From the IMG/VR virus record IMGVR_UViG_3300035687_000003, positions 1 to 64,000 of that record: 64,000 bases of DNA; one strand, written 5' to 3'. This DNA comes from a virus. The notes below the pieces were generated by a model. The model had not been told where the DNA came from and ran no database searches. It saw nothing but the letters and a program-made list of their open reading frames with translations. The first letter of the stretch is position 1, and every line of letters starts with the position of its first letter. This document shows, piece by piece, positions 46,601 to 55,602 of the stretch. The translations under genes were made by a program, and so were the position numbers.

Positions 46601-47011
46601 ATGCGTGGCCTAGGGCGACTGTTTAATGCGCAGGTGTCAGCGACTACCGCTGCTGTCCGCGTCAACCTGAAGAATGCGCAAGCGGTGACAATTTTCGCGT
46701 ACAATGCAACATCCGGTGTGGCCACCATCCAGGAGTGCAACGCTGCTTCGGGTGGTACCGCACAGAACCTCGCGGCGATCACCACGTATTACACGAGCGT
46801 GTCCGGTGTGTGGACGAAGGTCACGCAGGTGGCGGCGGCAACATTCACCCTGGTCACGGGTGGACTCGCGGCCGTCGAGATCGACGCGACGCAGCTCAGC
46901 GCCGGCTTCACCTACATCACCGCGAGCCATGCTTCCGGAAGCTTCCTGATCCTCCCGCATGGTCTGACATCGCAGCGCAAGCCGGAGAGCCTGGTAGGTG
47001 CGTCGCTGTGA
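46601..47011 (+). CDS. Putative head decoration protein
   Basis: A 136-aa product from ATG 46601, the first gene after the capsid-proximal endonuclease. Ala/Th-rich strands (VSATTAAVRVNLKNAQAVTIFAYNATSGVATIQECNAASGG) suggest a beta-sandwich cement or decoration protein. Its stop overlaps the first member of a paralog trio. Function inferred from position only. Confidence 0.5.
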   Translation: MRGLGRLFNAQVSATTAAVRVNLKNAQAVTIFAYNATSGVATIQECNAASGGTAQNLAAITTYYTSVSGVWTKVTQVAAATFTLVTGGLAAVEIDATQLSAGFTYITASHASGSFLILPHGLTSQRKPESLVGASL

Positions 47012-47484
47012 GCAGCTTGCTGAAGAACACCGCGCTGCGGACCCTTGACCTGGGAACCAAAGTTGAGGCACCTGCAGCGGTACTGCCCGCCACGGCGACA
47101 GCGAACATCTTCACTGTCGCTGGTGGACGTGTCGCCATCACCGGTCTGGTCGGCGTCTGCACCACGGTCTGCAGTGCTACGGCGACCACCTTGGCTCTGG
47201 GTACCGCGCCCACCGTGGGCACCGCGAACACCACGGGCCTCACGTCAGCCACGGCCATCACCTCTAAAGAGGCCGGCACGATGGTGAGTCTGCCGCCTGC
47301 GGTGGGCAGCGGTCTAGTAGTCGGGACGAACGCGGGTGTTGCGGCTCAGCTGTCCGGCCAGGGAGCATGCGTCGTGTCCGCCGGCACGATCACGATCACG
47401 ACGAGTGCCACGAACACGGGGGCTTTCCGGTGGACGCTCACCTACATCCCGTTCGATGACGGCGCGTCGGTCGCCGCGTCCTGA
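47008..47484 (+). CDS. Virion-associated beta protein, paralog 1 of 3
   Basis: A 158-aa product from GTG 47008 (overlaps the previous stop). Core: NIFTVAGGRVAITGLVGVCTTVCSATATTLALGTAPTVGT... then TSKEAGTMVSLPPAVGSG and FRWTLTYIPFDDGASVAAS. The segments 'LFTVAGGRV.ITGIVG.VTT', 'T.. .DI.GKE.GT' and 'W.LTYIPLD.GA.V.A' recur in the next two genes. Probably a capsid or tail decoration protein. Confidence 0.6.
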   Translation: MSSLLKNTALRTLDLGTKVEAPAAVLPATATANIFTVAGGRVAITGLVGVCTTVCSATATTLALGTAPTVGTANTTGLTSATAITSKEAGTMVSLPPAVGSGLVVGTNAGVAAQLSGQGACVVSAGTITITTSATNTGAFRWTLTYIPFDDGASVAAS

Positions 47485-47486
47485 CG

Positions 47487-47948
47487 ATGACAGTTACGGT
47501 CTCGGGTGCGCAGGTTCGGCAACTATTGTTCGGAACCATGGTCACCCGGGCTGCTGCGAATCTACCGGCTTCCACGACGAGTGACCTGTTCATTGTGGCC
47601 GGTGGGCGAGTGTTGCTCACCGGCATCGTCGGCGAGGTGACGACCGTCATTCAGGCGCAGGCCTGCGCCTCGAAGCTGCGAATGGCGCCCATCACCGGGA
47701 CTGCGGTCGACTTGTGCGCCACGCTTGACATCTCGGGCAAGGAGATAGGCACTTTACTGGGGGTGACCGGAACGTTCGCGACTGCGATGGTCGGCCCCAA
47801 CGCAGGGGCCACAGTTTATCCGAGTAATCGGATCGTATTGCCGATCGGCAGTGTGCAGCTGAGTTGCGTGGCCACGAACACCGGCCAGATTAAATGGGCG
47901 ATGACCTACATCCCGCTCGACGAAGGGGCCACCGTGTCGGCCGCGTAG
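47487..47948 (+). CDS. Virion-associated beta protein, paralog 2 of 3
   Basis: A 153-aa product from ATG 47487, two bases after paralog 1. LFIVAGGRVLLTGIVGEVTTVIQAQACASKLRMAPITGTAVDLCATLDISGKEIGTLL and IKWAMTYIPLDEGATVSAA align with its neighbours at both ends. The front 25 residues are unique to it. Likely arose by tandem duplication. Confidence 0.6.
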   Translation: MTVTVSGAQVRQLLFGTMVTRAAANLPASTTSDLFIVAGGRVLLTGIVGEVTTVIQAQACASKLRMAPITGTAVDLCATLDISGKEIGTLLGVTGTFATAMVGPNAGATVYPSNRIVLPIGSVQLSCVATNTGQIKWAMTYIPLDEGATVSAA

Positions 47949-47993
47949 CTCACTGCTGCCTCATCCGGTGCTGTGACGGGAGGCGGGCCGACG

Positions 47994-48509
47994 ATGCCTC
48001 TCCCCTCCCTCTCCCTGGCGCCTTCGCTCACCCTAGCCCCCTCGTGGCCCGGGGCTCCCAACTCCACTACAGGGCCGCTACGCAACGCCACGGGAATCCT
48101 GGTCGCCTGTTCAGCGAAGGCACTGCCGCAGTCCGGTGTCTCCACATTGTTCACCGTGTCGGGTGGCCGGATTCTCTTGACATCGATAGTCGGTCTGGTC
48201 ACCGTGGCGATCCAACCGCAGGCGAACAATACGAAACTCCAGAGCGTTCCTACGGTGGGAACCGCGGTCGACTTGTGCGTGACTGCGGATATTACTGGTC
48301 GGGAGTCGGGGTCGATGCTGACCCTTACCAGTGTCTTCACCTCCGCACTTCAGGTGGCGAACGCGGGTGGTGCCGCAACTCAGCTCGCCGCGATCGTGAT
48401 TCCGCCCGGCGTCGTGGCGTTGAGCTGCAATGCCGGTAGCGCCGGACAGATGAGCTGGGTGGCCACGTATGTCCCGCTTGATACCGGCGCATCTGTCGCT
48501 GCTGCATAG
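47994..48509 (+). CDS. Virion-associated beta protein, paralog 3 of 3, with PSLSLAPSL leader
   Basis: A 171-aa product from ATG 47994 (GGGAGG upstream; GTG 47973 is possible). LFTVSGGRILLTSIVGLVTVAIQPQANNTKLQSVPTVGTAVDLCVTADITGRESGSML and MSWVATYVPLDTGASVAAA align with paralogs 1 and 2. It begins with PLPSLSLAPSLTLAPSW, a peptide shared with the tail-tube protein at 60737 but absent from the other two copies. Confidence 0.6.
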   Translation: MPLPSLSLAPSLTLAPSWPGAPNSTTGPLRNATGILVACSAKALPQSGVSTLFTVSGGRILLTSIVGLVTVAIQPQANNTKLQSVPTVGTAVDLCVTADITGRESGSMLTLTSVFTSALQVANAGGAATQLAAIVIPPGVVALSCNAGSAGQMSWVATYVPLDTGASVAAA

Positions 48510-48619
48510 GGGTCCGATAGTAGGACACTGCGATGGGTTAATAGTCGGGGTGGTCGATATTTGCGAATATTCAACCGCTCATTTTCTAGTATATCACTGC
48601 TGCGGGAGGAGACTGCCCG

Positions 48620-49156
48620 ATGGCGTTATCCTATTGCGCTGAATGCACAACCGCGTACAGCAATGATCTTGCGACGTGTCCGCATTGCGGATCTCAGGAA
48701 ACATGTTCAGAGGAGGCCAGGATGGCGAAGATCAGTGGCACCGGTGTCAGTCATGACCAGGGAGACGAGCCCGACGGCTGGCCGGAGAATGCCGTTGTGG
48801 GCGCTGGTAACGATATTAGCCCGCACGATCCCCTGGCCAGGTTGCAGCATGTTCCACCGGTAGCTGACCCGACTGCCGATCCTTACGAGAAGTCGGTTGA
48901 TACTGGCACTGCCCGTGCAGGCCGCGTCAATGATGACGACAGGACTGAGTCCGTACGCACGAGCAGTGCCGATGCCGGTAGCAGGGGTGACAGCGATACC
49001 GACGACTCGCACGAACCGGACCAGAGCCGCGTGGATGAAGTTACCGGTGTTCCGACCCAGGAATCCGATGAATCTTCGACTGCGATCCGGTCCGATGAAC
49101 CGGTACGCATCACTCCCCATGATGACCGCACGGCCGGTCGTCCCGTTTCCGAATGA
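48620..49156 (+). CDS. Zinc-ribbon protein of the structural region
   Basis: A 178-aa product with GGGAGGAG before ATG 48620. N-terminal CAECTTAYSNDLATCPHCGSQE is a zinc ribbon; the remainder is acidic, Asp/Ser/Thr-rich and probably disordered. Comparable short zinc-ribbon proteins sit beside capsid genes in many actinophages, as I recall, with unknown role. Confidence 0.6.
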   Translation: MALSYCAECTTAYSNDLATCPHCGSQETCSEEARMAKISGTGVSHDQGDEPDGWPENAVVGAGNDISPHDPLARLQHVPPVADPTADPYEKSVDTGTARAGRVNDDDRTESVRTSSADAGSRGDSDTDDSHEPDQSRVDEVTGVPTQESDESSTAIRSDEPVRITPHDDRTAGRPVSE

Positions 49157-49311
49157 GCCTGTTCTCAAACCGAGTCATCCGCCCGAGACCGGCTACCGCA
49201 AGGGGTGCCGTCGCCGTTCCGCGGCCAGTGAAGTCTAACGGTGCCACTCCTCATGCGCGCCCAGCGTTGATCACTGTTTCTCTGGGCGCGGCGAAGGCGA
49301 GAGTGAGGTAG
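49153..49311 (+). CDS. Small basic protein (52 aa)
   Basis: ATG 49153 overlaps the previous stop (ATGA), and the frame ends three bases before the next start at 49315. The product is rich in Arg, Pro and Ala (NRVIRPRPATARGAVAVPRPVKSNG). A hairpin CGCGCCCAG / CTGGGCGCG (49256-49264, 49282-49290) lies in its 3' part. The precise fit of both ends supports translation; no family known. Confidence 0.5.
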   Translation: MSLFSNRVIRPRPATARGAVAVPRPVKSNGATPHARPALITVSLGAAKARVR

Positions 49312-49314
49312 TCG

Positions 49315-49602
49315 ATGCCGCAATGGTACTGCCCGCATTGCACCGAAGCGGCCCGCACCGTGGATGACGCGATCCCCTACCACCGCTGCCATAGCACGAA
49401 AGGCCTGCTGACCCCGCTCATCGTGGCTGGCACGAAAGCGAAGGTCGAGGTTCGGGAACGCGAGGACTACGTGGGTAAGGAACGCGTGCAAACCAACGCC
49501 GAAGGTCGGCCTGTGATGAGTGTGGTCACAACTAGGTCTGACGGTCAAGATTGCATCATCTTCCCACCGACAGCTCACGTCATAACCGAAGCGTCCATCT
49601 AG
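49315..49602 (+). CDS. Hypothetical 95-aa zinc-knuckle protein
   Basis: ATG 49315 with GAGTGAGG upstream. WYCPHCTEAARTVDDAIPYHRCHSTKGL suggests a CxxC...HxxC zinc site; the remainder is strand-rich (AKVEVREREDYVGKERVQTNAEGRPVMSVVTTRSDGQDCIIFPP). In actinophage structural clusters similar proteins are uncharacterised. Confidence 0.6.
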   Translation: MPQWYCPHCTEAARTVDDAIPYHRCHSTKGLLTPLIVAGTKAKVEVREREDYVGKERVQTNAEGRPVMSVVTTRSDGQDCIIFPPTAHVITEASI

Positions 49603-49675
49603 CCCTGGGAAACATGGGCCATGGTGCGCGTTCATTAACGATCCGACACACCGGCACATTAATGAGGAGCAGTAG

Positions 49676-50161
49676 ATGGCATGGACTGACAGTAGGATCT
49701 TCCGTGCCTACATTACAGATCAACTTAACCTCGCCACTACCACGAAAATCAAGCTCGATGGTACCGATACCCTGAAGAATGCGCTGTACGTTACGGGTGC
49801 TACCCCTGACCGCAACGTGACCCGAGCGAACACCGCTTACGCCGTTGACCAGTGGGTTGTCGGCAATGAGGTCAGCCAAGCCGTGCAGTGGCCCGTCGGT
49901 GGCATCGCACTCACCGGTCAATCACTGAACTCCGCAACCGCGAACACTGTATTCTTCACCGCTTCCAACACCGTGTCCGGATCGTCATTCACCACCACGG
50001 CCGCCGTGTTTGGCAGCCTCATCTACGACACCACCGCAACCACTGCCACCAACCAGGGGATCTGCTACTTGTATTTCGGCGGAGGCAATTCGGTCACATT
50101 GGGAACCCTAACGATCAGTTACGCTGCGTCACCAGCGGGCGTGTTCAATATCACTGTGTAG
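49676..50161 (+). CDS. Putative structural protein
   Basis: A 161-aa product from ATG 49676. SRIFRAYITDQLNLATTTKIKLDGTDTLKNALYVTGATPDRNV and a Thr/Ala-rich second half with predicted strands resemble head or tail decoration proteins. Placed by context; no strong motif. RBS AATGAGGAGC. Confidence 0.55.
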   Translation: MAWTDSRIFRAYITDQLNLATTTKIKLDGTDTLKNALYVTGATPDRNVTRANTAYAVDQWVVGNEVSQAVQWPVGGIALTGQSLNSATANTVFFTASNTVSGSSFTTTAAVFGSLIYDTTATTATNQGICYLYFGGGNSVTLGTLTISYAASPAGVFNITV

Positions 50162-50221
50162 GTCACTGACCTGCGACGATGGTAGATCGCATGACCTTGA
50201 GCGTGTGATACTGTGTAAGCT

Positions 50222-50998
50222 ATGGAACATAGTCGCTGCTCAGTCACTGGTTGTAACCGACCGTTCTACGGTGCCGGTTACTGCAACCGGCACCATCGCC
50301 AGCACTGGAAGACCGGCACTGTGCCAGTACTTGACGTGTCGTTACGAAAGTGCGTTCACTGTAAGTTGCCACTCGACCGGCATAATACCAACATCAGCGA
50401 TCGTGCGATCTACTGTTCGCGAGATTGCAAAGACGCCGCCAGAAGCCTCGAACTGATCTACGAGACGCAGCGAAAGAAGCAGAATAGAACGTGCCTTCAC
50501 TGTAAGCGGCCCATGGGTCAGGACAGAGGAGGCAAGGCCAAGTTCTGCTCGCTGGATTGTACCACTAAATTTCACAATCACCGGCGCGCTGCCGAGAAGT
50601 ATGCTGCCAAACTAGCTGACAGGAAACCATGTAGAGGCTGCGATCAACCGATACCGGAAACGTGTCGATCAAGCGCTGTCTACTGCTCACGTGAATGTAA
50701 GGAACGGCATGATCACGAGAGCCCGCGCGCACGCGGAAACGCTTTAGAGTGGCGAAGAAGGCACTATTACAATCTTCTTCCAGACGAATTCGACGCTCTG
50801 CTCGATAGTCAGGGCGGCAAGTGCGCTATATGTCGCCTTGACACGTGGCCTGGGAAATATAACAAGCCTCACGTGGATCATTGTCACGAAACGAACACGG
50901 TACGTGGAATTCTTTGCCATAGTTGCAATGTCGGTCTCGGGAATTTTCACGACAGCATAGATCTACTAGAGGCCGCCATCGCCTACTTGAAACGGTAA
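50222..50998 (+). CDS. Homing endonuclease (endonuclease VII-type HNH)
   Basis: A 258-aa product. Several short zinc knuckles (CSVTGCNRPFYGAGYCNRHH; CLHCKRPMGQ; CRGCDQPIPE) precede the HNH: KCAICRLDTW...HVDHCHETNTVRGILCHSCNVGLGNF. The endonuclease VII-type His-Asp-His core is intact. TACTGT stands seven bases before ATG 50222, so it may carry its own promoter. Inserted between structural genes. Confidence 0.88.
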   Translation: MEHSRCSVTGCNRPFYGAGYCNRHHRQHWKTGTVPVLDVSLRKCVHCKLPLDRHNTNISDRAIYCSRDCKDAARSLELIYETQRKKQNRTCLHCKRPMGQDRGGKAKFCSLDCTTKFHNHRRAAEKYAAKLADRKPCRGCDQPIPETCRSSAVYCSRECKERHDHESPRARGNALEWRRRHYYNLLPDEFDALLDSQGGKCAICRLDTWPGKYNKPHVDHCHETNTVRGILCHSCNVGLGNFHDSIDLLEAAIAYLKR

Positions 50999-51025
50999 CG
51001 CGAGAAGCTCAGACGGGATGCGTCA

Positions 51026-51670
51026 GTGACCATCAACGTTCGCTCGGCAGTGAAATCCGGCGATCCCTCTACCAGTTTCAATTGCTACACCGCCCCCGCT
51101 GGCACGTTGCCCGGGGATTTGCTTCTCGGCCTCCACTTCGGCCTCGTCGCGGGCGGTAACACTGTCGCCGGTATGACGGGGCCGTCAGGGTTCACTCAGG
51201 TCGGATCCACATACGCGGACAATGACTGTATCATCAAAGTGTGGAAAGCTCCCGGGACCACAGCCACGCCCTACACGTTCGGTGGTGTGGGTATCGGCGC
51301 AGCCGGGGTACTTGCCATCGACCAAACAAACGTGTCAACACCGATACATATCTTCCCGCAGTACAACTCGGGGACTGAGATAGACGCGCAGATCGCCCCG
51401 TCCGTCGTGCCGACGATACCGGCGTTCCTGCTCATCTGTGGGTGGTGCTGCACGCAAGGTAGCGTTCCATCGTATTCCCCAGCGTGGGGCATGACTGAAA
51501 ATGTGGATTTCACTGACGGGTCCACACCGTTCACTATCACAGTCAACAGTCAAGTATTTTCAGACATCTTCAGTTATGCGAACCAGCCCACAGGGACTAA
51601 ATGCGCGAAACCGGGTGGCACTGAGGGGAGCACCCGGTACGCGTCGGTTACCCTCGTCGTCAGCCCGTAG
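51026..51670 (+). CDS. Putative beta-rich structural protein A
   Basis: A 214-aa product from GTG 51026. Gly/Thr/Ser-rich with alternating hydrophobic strands (AGTLPGDLLLGLHFGLVAGG, VGSTYADNDCIIKVWKAPGTTATPYTFGG). Similar order ('aGd..l....') appears in the next product, so the two may be distant relatives. Probably a virion surface protein. Confidence 0.55.
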   Translation: MTINVRSAVKSGDPSTSFNCYTAPAGTLPGDLLLGLHFGLVAGGNTVAGMTGPSGFTQVGSTYADNDCIIKVWKAPGTTATPYTFGGVGIGAAGVLAIDQTNVSTPIHIFPQYNSGTEIDAQIAPSVVPTIPAFLLICGWCCTQGSVPSYSPAWGMTENVDFTDGSTPFTITVNSQVFSDIFSYANQPTGTKCAKPGGTEGSTRYASVTLVVSP

Positions 51671-51674
51671 CCCC

Positions 51675-52406
51675 ATGGCTATCACCGAGGACGCGTCGAC
51701 ACCTGCGGTGACAACGCAAACCGGCACCGGCACCACCATCACGTCCCCCTCCTTCACCCCCCCACAGGGAACATTGCTCGTCGCGTTGGTCAGCGCCGGT
51801 AAAAGCAACAACTTCAACAACCCGCCCACCGTGACGGACACCGGCAACCATTCATGGACGCTGATCAACTGGAACAGCGCCAACACTGTCGACAATGGCG
51901 GGTTCGTCGGAGTGTATTACGCACCACAAGGCGTGACCCCGGCGGCTGTCACGGTCACTGCAACTTTCGGTGCGTTCGGTTCCGGTGGGGGCAGCATGCT
52001 CGACGTTCGCGTACTCAATGGGGCCAGTCCCGACCAGTCGACTGCGGGATACGCGAACTACGTTTACACCGTCGCCGCCGCCACCGCGAACTGTGAGATC
52101 AACGTAGTCACCACCGTCACCGGGTCCGTGGTTTACGGGATCTGTGTCGATACCAGCGGCAACGCCGCTCTCGGCGTGAACGGACTCACCACTGCGATCA
52201 ACACGTTCGCTAACGCCACCGACCTCAGCCGGAACGTGACCTGGAAGTCGACGTCCGCGACCGGCGTTCCTGGCCTCACCCGGTTCGGTGGGAACTGGCC
52301 AGGGACCGCCACGAGCCTCATCCTCGGCACCGAGTTCATTCCCGCTATCCGACCGACTCCTGTACGCAATCTCCGGCAAGCGCCGAAGCGGGCTTCTTTC
52401 TACTGA
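51675..52406 (+). CDS. Putative beta-rich structural protein B
   Basis: A 243-aa product from ATG 51675. TQTGTGTTITSPSFTPPQGTLLVALVSAGKSNN, TGNHSWTLINWNS and AGVYYAPQ-like segments are typical of tail or fibre surface proteins (concanavalin-like). C-terminus basic. Context: between HNH and the repeat protein. Confidence 0.55.
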   Translation: MAITEDASTPAVTTQTGTGTTITSPSFTPPQGTLLVALVSAGKSNNFNNPPTVTDTGNHSWTLINWNSANTVDNGGFVGVYYAPQGVTPAAVTVTATFGAFGSGGGSMLDVRVLNGASPDQSTAGYANYVYTVAAATANCEINVVTTVTGSVVYGICVDTSGNAALGVNGLTTAINTFANATDLSRNVTWKSTSATGVPGLTRFGGNWPGTATSLILGTEFIPAIRPTPVRNLRQAPKRASFY

Positions 52407-52419
52407 TGGGGTGTCGCTC

Positions 52420-52905
52420 GTGGCTGACCTTTATTTCGCTGCGTCCGAAGCGATCAACCTCGGCGCGGCGACTGCTCTTGTCGTGTTGGACGTGGCGATG
52501 ACCTCCACGAACCGGCGCATAGCGCCAGTGGAGATCAGTGTCTCATTCAACGGGGTTTCCGCGACGGCGGTCCCTGTGATCGTGAGGCTGGTTCGTACGA
52601 CCGTCGCCCCTGTGGGTGGTGGCACCATCACCCAAGCCCCGGTCCCATTGGACCCTAACTCCCCTGCGTCACTCGCGACGGCGTACATGCCGACCACGGC
52701 GAGCCCCGGTGTTTATGCGACCACCGCCCCGACCGTGGGGGTGACGCTCCGCACATGGTACGTGCCACCCACGTCCGGACAGGTGATACAATTACCCCTC
52801 GGGCAGGAGATGATATCCCCCGCGGTCGCCGGATCCGGTTTCGGTATTCAGTGTGTCGCACCGGCCGTGGTGGCCGCGATCACATACCTGACATGGCTGG
52901 AATAA
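52420..52905 (+). CDS. Putative structural protein C
   Basis: A 161-aa product. Starts at GTG 52420 or 52411. Mixed strand pattern (INLGAATALVVLDVAMTSTNRRIAPVEISVSFNGVSATAVPVIVRLVRTTVAPVGGG), ending AAITYLTWLE. No cysteine cluster. A small beta-sandwich virion protein is the likely reading. Confidence 0.5.
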   Translation: MADLYFAASEAINLGAATALVVLDVAMTSTNRRIAPVEISVSFNGVSATAVPVIVRLVRTTVAPVGGGTITQAPVPLDPNSPASLATAYMPTTASPGVYATTAPTVGVTLRTWYVPPTSGQVIQLPLGQEMISPAVAGSGFGIQCVAPAVVAAITYLTWLE

Positions 52906-52936
52906 TCGGCTAGTGATTTAGCGGCCGGGGGTTTCT

Positions 52937-55372
52937 GTGGCGCGGATCGGTCGTAGCCGTCCATCGCGGGTTCGGAAAACGCGTCCGGTCCGGCTGGATA
53001 ACACAGTCCCGTACTCCCCGTCCGGGACTGGTACGGCCGGTCCAGCGACACCTTCCTGCTCTTTTCCCGCGACCGGCGCTACCGGTGCCGGCGCTGCAAG
53101 TAATCCCACCGTCACGGTAACATCCAACGCCACGGTCTCCGCAGCTTCAGCGGCGGCTACCGGGACGGCGAGCAACAGTCCCTCAAGGCAAGTAGTCCTC
53201 AACCCCATCGCCGCGGCCGGTATCGGATCGGCATCCGCTACGGCCGGAATCACGTTCGCCGCGCTCACTACCGCGGGCACCGGTACCGCTGGTCCTACGT
53301 CTCCAGTGGTGACGGTTCCCCCCGCCGCAGCGGCATCGAGTGCTACAGCGTCGAATCCCGCAACGGCGGTCGTTTACCCTGCCGCTGCAGCGGCAGGTGC
53401 AGCCGCGGCAGTAACCTCGATCGCGGGAATCACCGCAAGCCCGAGCTCCGCGACTGCAACCGGTACCGGTGCGGCACCCGTACTCGCGTTGACGATCAGC
53501 TCCACGGGTGGTGGCGGTTCCGGCTCAACAGGGGCCACGGTCGGCGCCACTACCTTCACTGCTGGCATCGGTAGTGGAATCGGTACCGCGTCGAACGCTG
53601 GCAGCTCGGTTGTCGCTCAGCCCAGTGCTGCCAGTGGACTCGGGTCTACCGGCACCGCAGCCCCCGGCGTCGCGTTCACCGGGTCCTCGGCACCGGCCGC
53701 CGCGGCCGCCGCGGTTCCAGCCCTGGCAGTCACTACTTCATCCGCCGCAGCGGGATCGACCGCTACTGCGACGAACCCGCTGGCGTCGACCGGCTTTACT
53801 GTCATAGCCGCAGCGGCCAGCGGGACCGCGACCAACCCAAGCGCTCGTATCACGGTGGGGCCAGCCGCGGACGCCGGTACCGGTACAGCCACATCGCCAT
53901 CGGTGACGACGGCATCGACCTGGACGGTTAACGCCGCGACTGCTGCAGGTATCGGGTCAGCTGCTAGCGCAACGCTTGCCGTTGCCATCGTCGCGTCAGC
54001 AGTCGGTGGGATTGGCTCCACGTCGGGAGCCGTCCCGGCCGTCGGTCCTACCGTGGGATCGTCGGCGGCGGCCAGCTCAACCGGGGCCGTGTCGACCGCT
54101 GTAATCGCAGCTGCGGGCAGCGCCAGTGGCAATGGCGCATCGACTGGTGCCGTCACCGCAGGCCTGGTCAGCGCGGGCTCAGCGGTTGTTACGGGGCAAG
54201 CTGGCACTAGTTCTGCCGCGGTATGGATCGACCCTGCGACTGCCAGCGGGTCCGGGACTGCCAGCTCGCCACCACTGGCAGTGGTCGACAGTCCGGCCGC
54301 GGCGGCGGCAACCGGTAACGCGAGTAACCCATCTGTCGCTTTGCTCGCCACTTCGGCGAGCGCAGCTGGCATCGGTTCAGTCGGGGCCTCGGCCGCTCAG
54401 GTCACGGTTAAGCCAAGTACTGCGGCTGCCAGCGGTGTTGCCGTCAATCCTGCTGTCACTGCCAGTAGCAACGCCACTGCACTGCCGGCCAGCGCGTCAG
54501 CGGTAGGTGCCGCGGGTCCCGTCTCTTTCGCGGTATCGGTGGCAGGGGGCGTCGCGTCGGCCACCGGTATTGCCGGTCCCGTTAGCCGTGCGGTAGCGAA
54601 GATTGCTACTTCCGCTACCGGCAACGCGGCATCGACCGGACCGGCTCTGAGTGAGACGGTTAACGCCAGTAGCGCCACGTCGACCGGTGCGGCGAGCAAT
54701 GCCACCGTAATTACCGGAGTGGTTGCCTCTGCTGTCACGGCTCCCGCCATCGCTACTGCGGGTACCGCTACCGCCAGTGGCTCCAGTGCCATTACGGCCA
54801 GTCCTGTCACGGCCGCTGGCATTGGATCAACGGCGACACCTGTTCCCGCATCGGTCACCGTTTACCCGACGATCGCAGCAGGGACCGGTTCAGCCGGGAA
54901 CGTCACCGGTCGGATCACGGTTGCCCCTGCAGCCGGATCAACTATCGGTGCCGCGTATTCAGCGCCGCGGCTGCTAACTTTCCAAGCCAGCTCGGCGAAT
55001 GCTGCGGGCTCCACCGCTGCACAAGCGACTGTCACCGCACTACCGCCAGCCGCTACAGGTGCCGCGGTCGCCGTAAACTCCAGCGCCAATCCGAGCGCCA
55101 GTGTTATCACAGTCCATGCGGCAACGGCGTCAGCCGTCGGCATCGTGCCAGCGATCGTCAGCCCCACCTATGTAGCACCCGAGCCTACGATCGCAGGCTC
55201 CTGGTATCAGCTGGTCGAAGTATACCGAGAAGCCGCGGAGCTCAAGCGGTACGGCGACACCCGAACGCCTGTCGCATGCCCGAATGATGGACTGCTGCTC
55301 ACCGGGAACAGTCATGGTCAGCTGCACTGTGCGTGGGATTCCTGGCAGCCGGGAGCCACCGATCCAGAATAG
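52937..55372 (+). CDS. 811-aa Ala/Thr/Ser/Gly-rich repeat protein with zinc-ribbon end
   Basis: GTG 52937. After a basic start (RIGRSRPSRVRKTRPVRL) comes a roughly 700-residue tract of imperfect units of about 25-30 residues built on 'A..A.GTGTASNPSV.V..', almost free of charged and aromatic residues. The last ~60 residues change abruptly to SWYQLVEVYREAAELKRYGDT...ACPNDGLLL...HCAWDSW, a small zinc-ribbon-like module repeated as a separate gene at 55394. Likely a long, flexible virion fibre or brush; low complexity limits assignment. Confidence 0.7.
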   Translation: MARIGRSRPSRVRKTRPVRLDNTVPYSPSGTGTAGPATPSCSFPATGATGAGAASNPTVTVTSNATVSAASAAATGTASNSPSRQVVLNPIAAAGIGSASATAGITFAALTTAGTGTAGPTSPVVTVPPAAAASSATASNPATAVVYPAAAAAGAAAAVTSIAGITASPSSATATGTGAAPVLALTISSTGGGGSGSTGATVGATTFTAGIGSGIGTASNAGSSVVAQPSAASGLGSTGTAAPGVAFTGSSAPAAAAAAVPALAVTTSSAAAGSTATATNPLASTGFTVIAAAASGTATNPSARITVGPAADAGTGTATSPSVTTASTWTVNAATAAGIGSAASATLAVAIVASAVGGIGSTSGAVPAVGPTVGSSAAASSTGAVSTAVIAAAGSASGNGASTGAVTAGLVSAGSAVVTGQAGTSSAAVWIDPATASGSGTASSPPLAVVDSPAAAAATGNASNPSVALLATSASAAGIGSVGASAAQVTVKPSTAAASGVAVNPAVTASSNATALPASASAVGAAGPVSFAVSVAGGVASATGIAGPVSRAVAKIATSATGNAASTGPALSETVNASSATSTGAASNATVITGVVASAVTAPAIATAGTATASGSSAITASPVTAAGIGSTATPVPASVTVYPTIAAGTGSAGNVTGRITVAPAAGSTIGAAYSAPRLLTFQASSANAAGSTAAQATVTALPPAATGAAVAVNSSANPSASVITVHAATASAVGIVPAIVSPTYVAPEPTIAGSWYQLVEVYREAAELKRYGDTRTPVACPNDGLLLTGNSHGQLHCAWDSWQPGATDPE

Positions 55373-55393
55373 GTTAACTGAGAGCGGTGCACC

Positions 55394-55582
55394 GTGGGGT
55401 CCTGGTATCAGTTGTATGACATCTTCCGGGAAGCGGAGCAATTCCAGATCGATGCCGTTTCTAGTCCACCGACAGTGTGCCCGCTATGTGGAACAACGCT
55501 GAGTTTGGGGCCGGCCGGGGAGAGGCATTGCCAATTCGAGGGATGGGTTGAGGGTGATACACCGGTTAAGTGGAATGATTAA
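55394..55582 (+). CDS. Stand-alone SWYQL zinc-ribbon module
   Basis: A 62-aa product from GTG 55394: SWYQLYDIFREAEQFQIDAVSSPPTVCPLCGTTLSLGPAGERHCQFEGW. It aligns along its length with the end of the 811-aa protein (SWYQLVEVYREAAEL...P.ACPNDG..L...G..HC..DSW) and keeps CxxC where the larger protein has C only once. A duplicated domain; may dock on the same partner. Confidence 0.7.
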   Translation: MGSWYQLYDIFREAEQFQIDAVSSPPTVCPLCGTTLSLGPAGERHCQFEGWVEGDTPVKWND

Positions 55583-55602
55583 CGAATGGTGAGAGGTGAA
55601 CT

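Noticed and set aside
52288-55372. Long minus-strand frames (e.g. 53617-54372) across the repeat protein
   Set aside because: They are mirror images of Ala/Gly/Thr-rich codons and share its low complexity; no ribosome sites or motifs.
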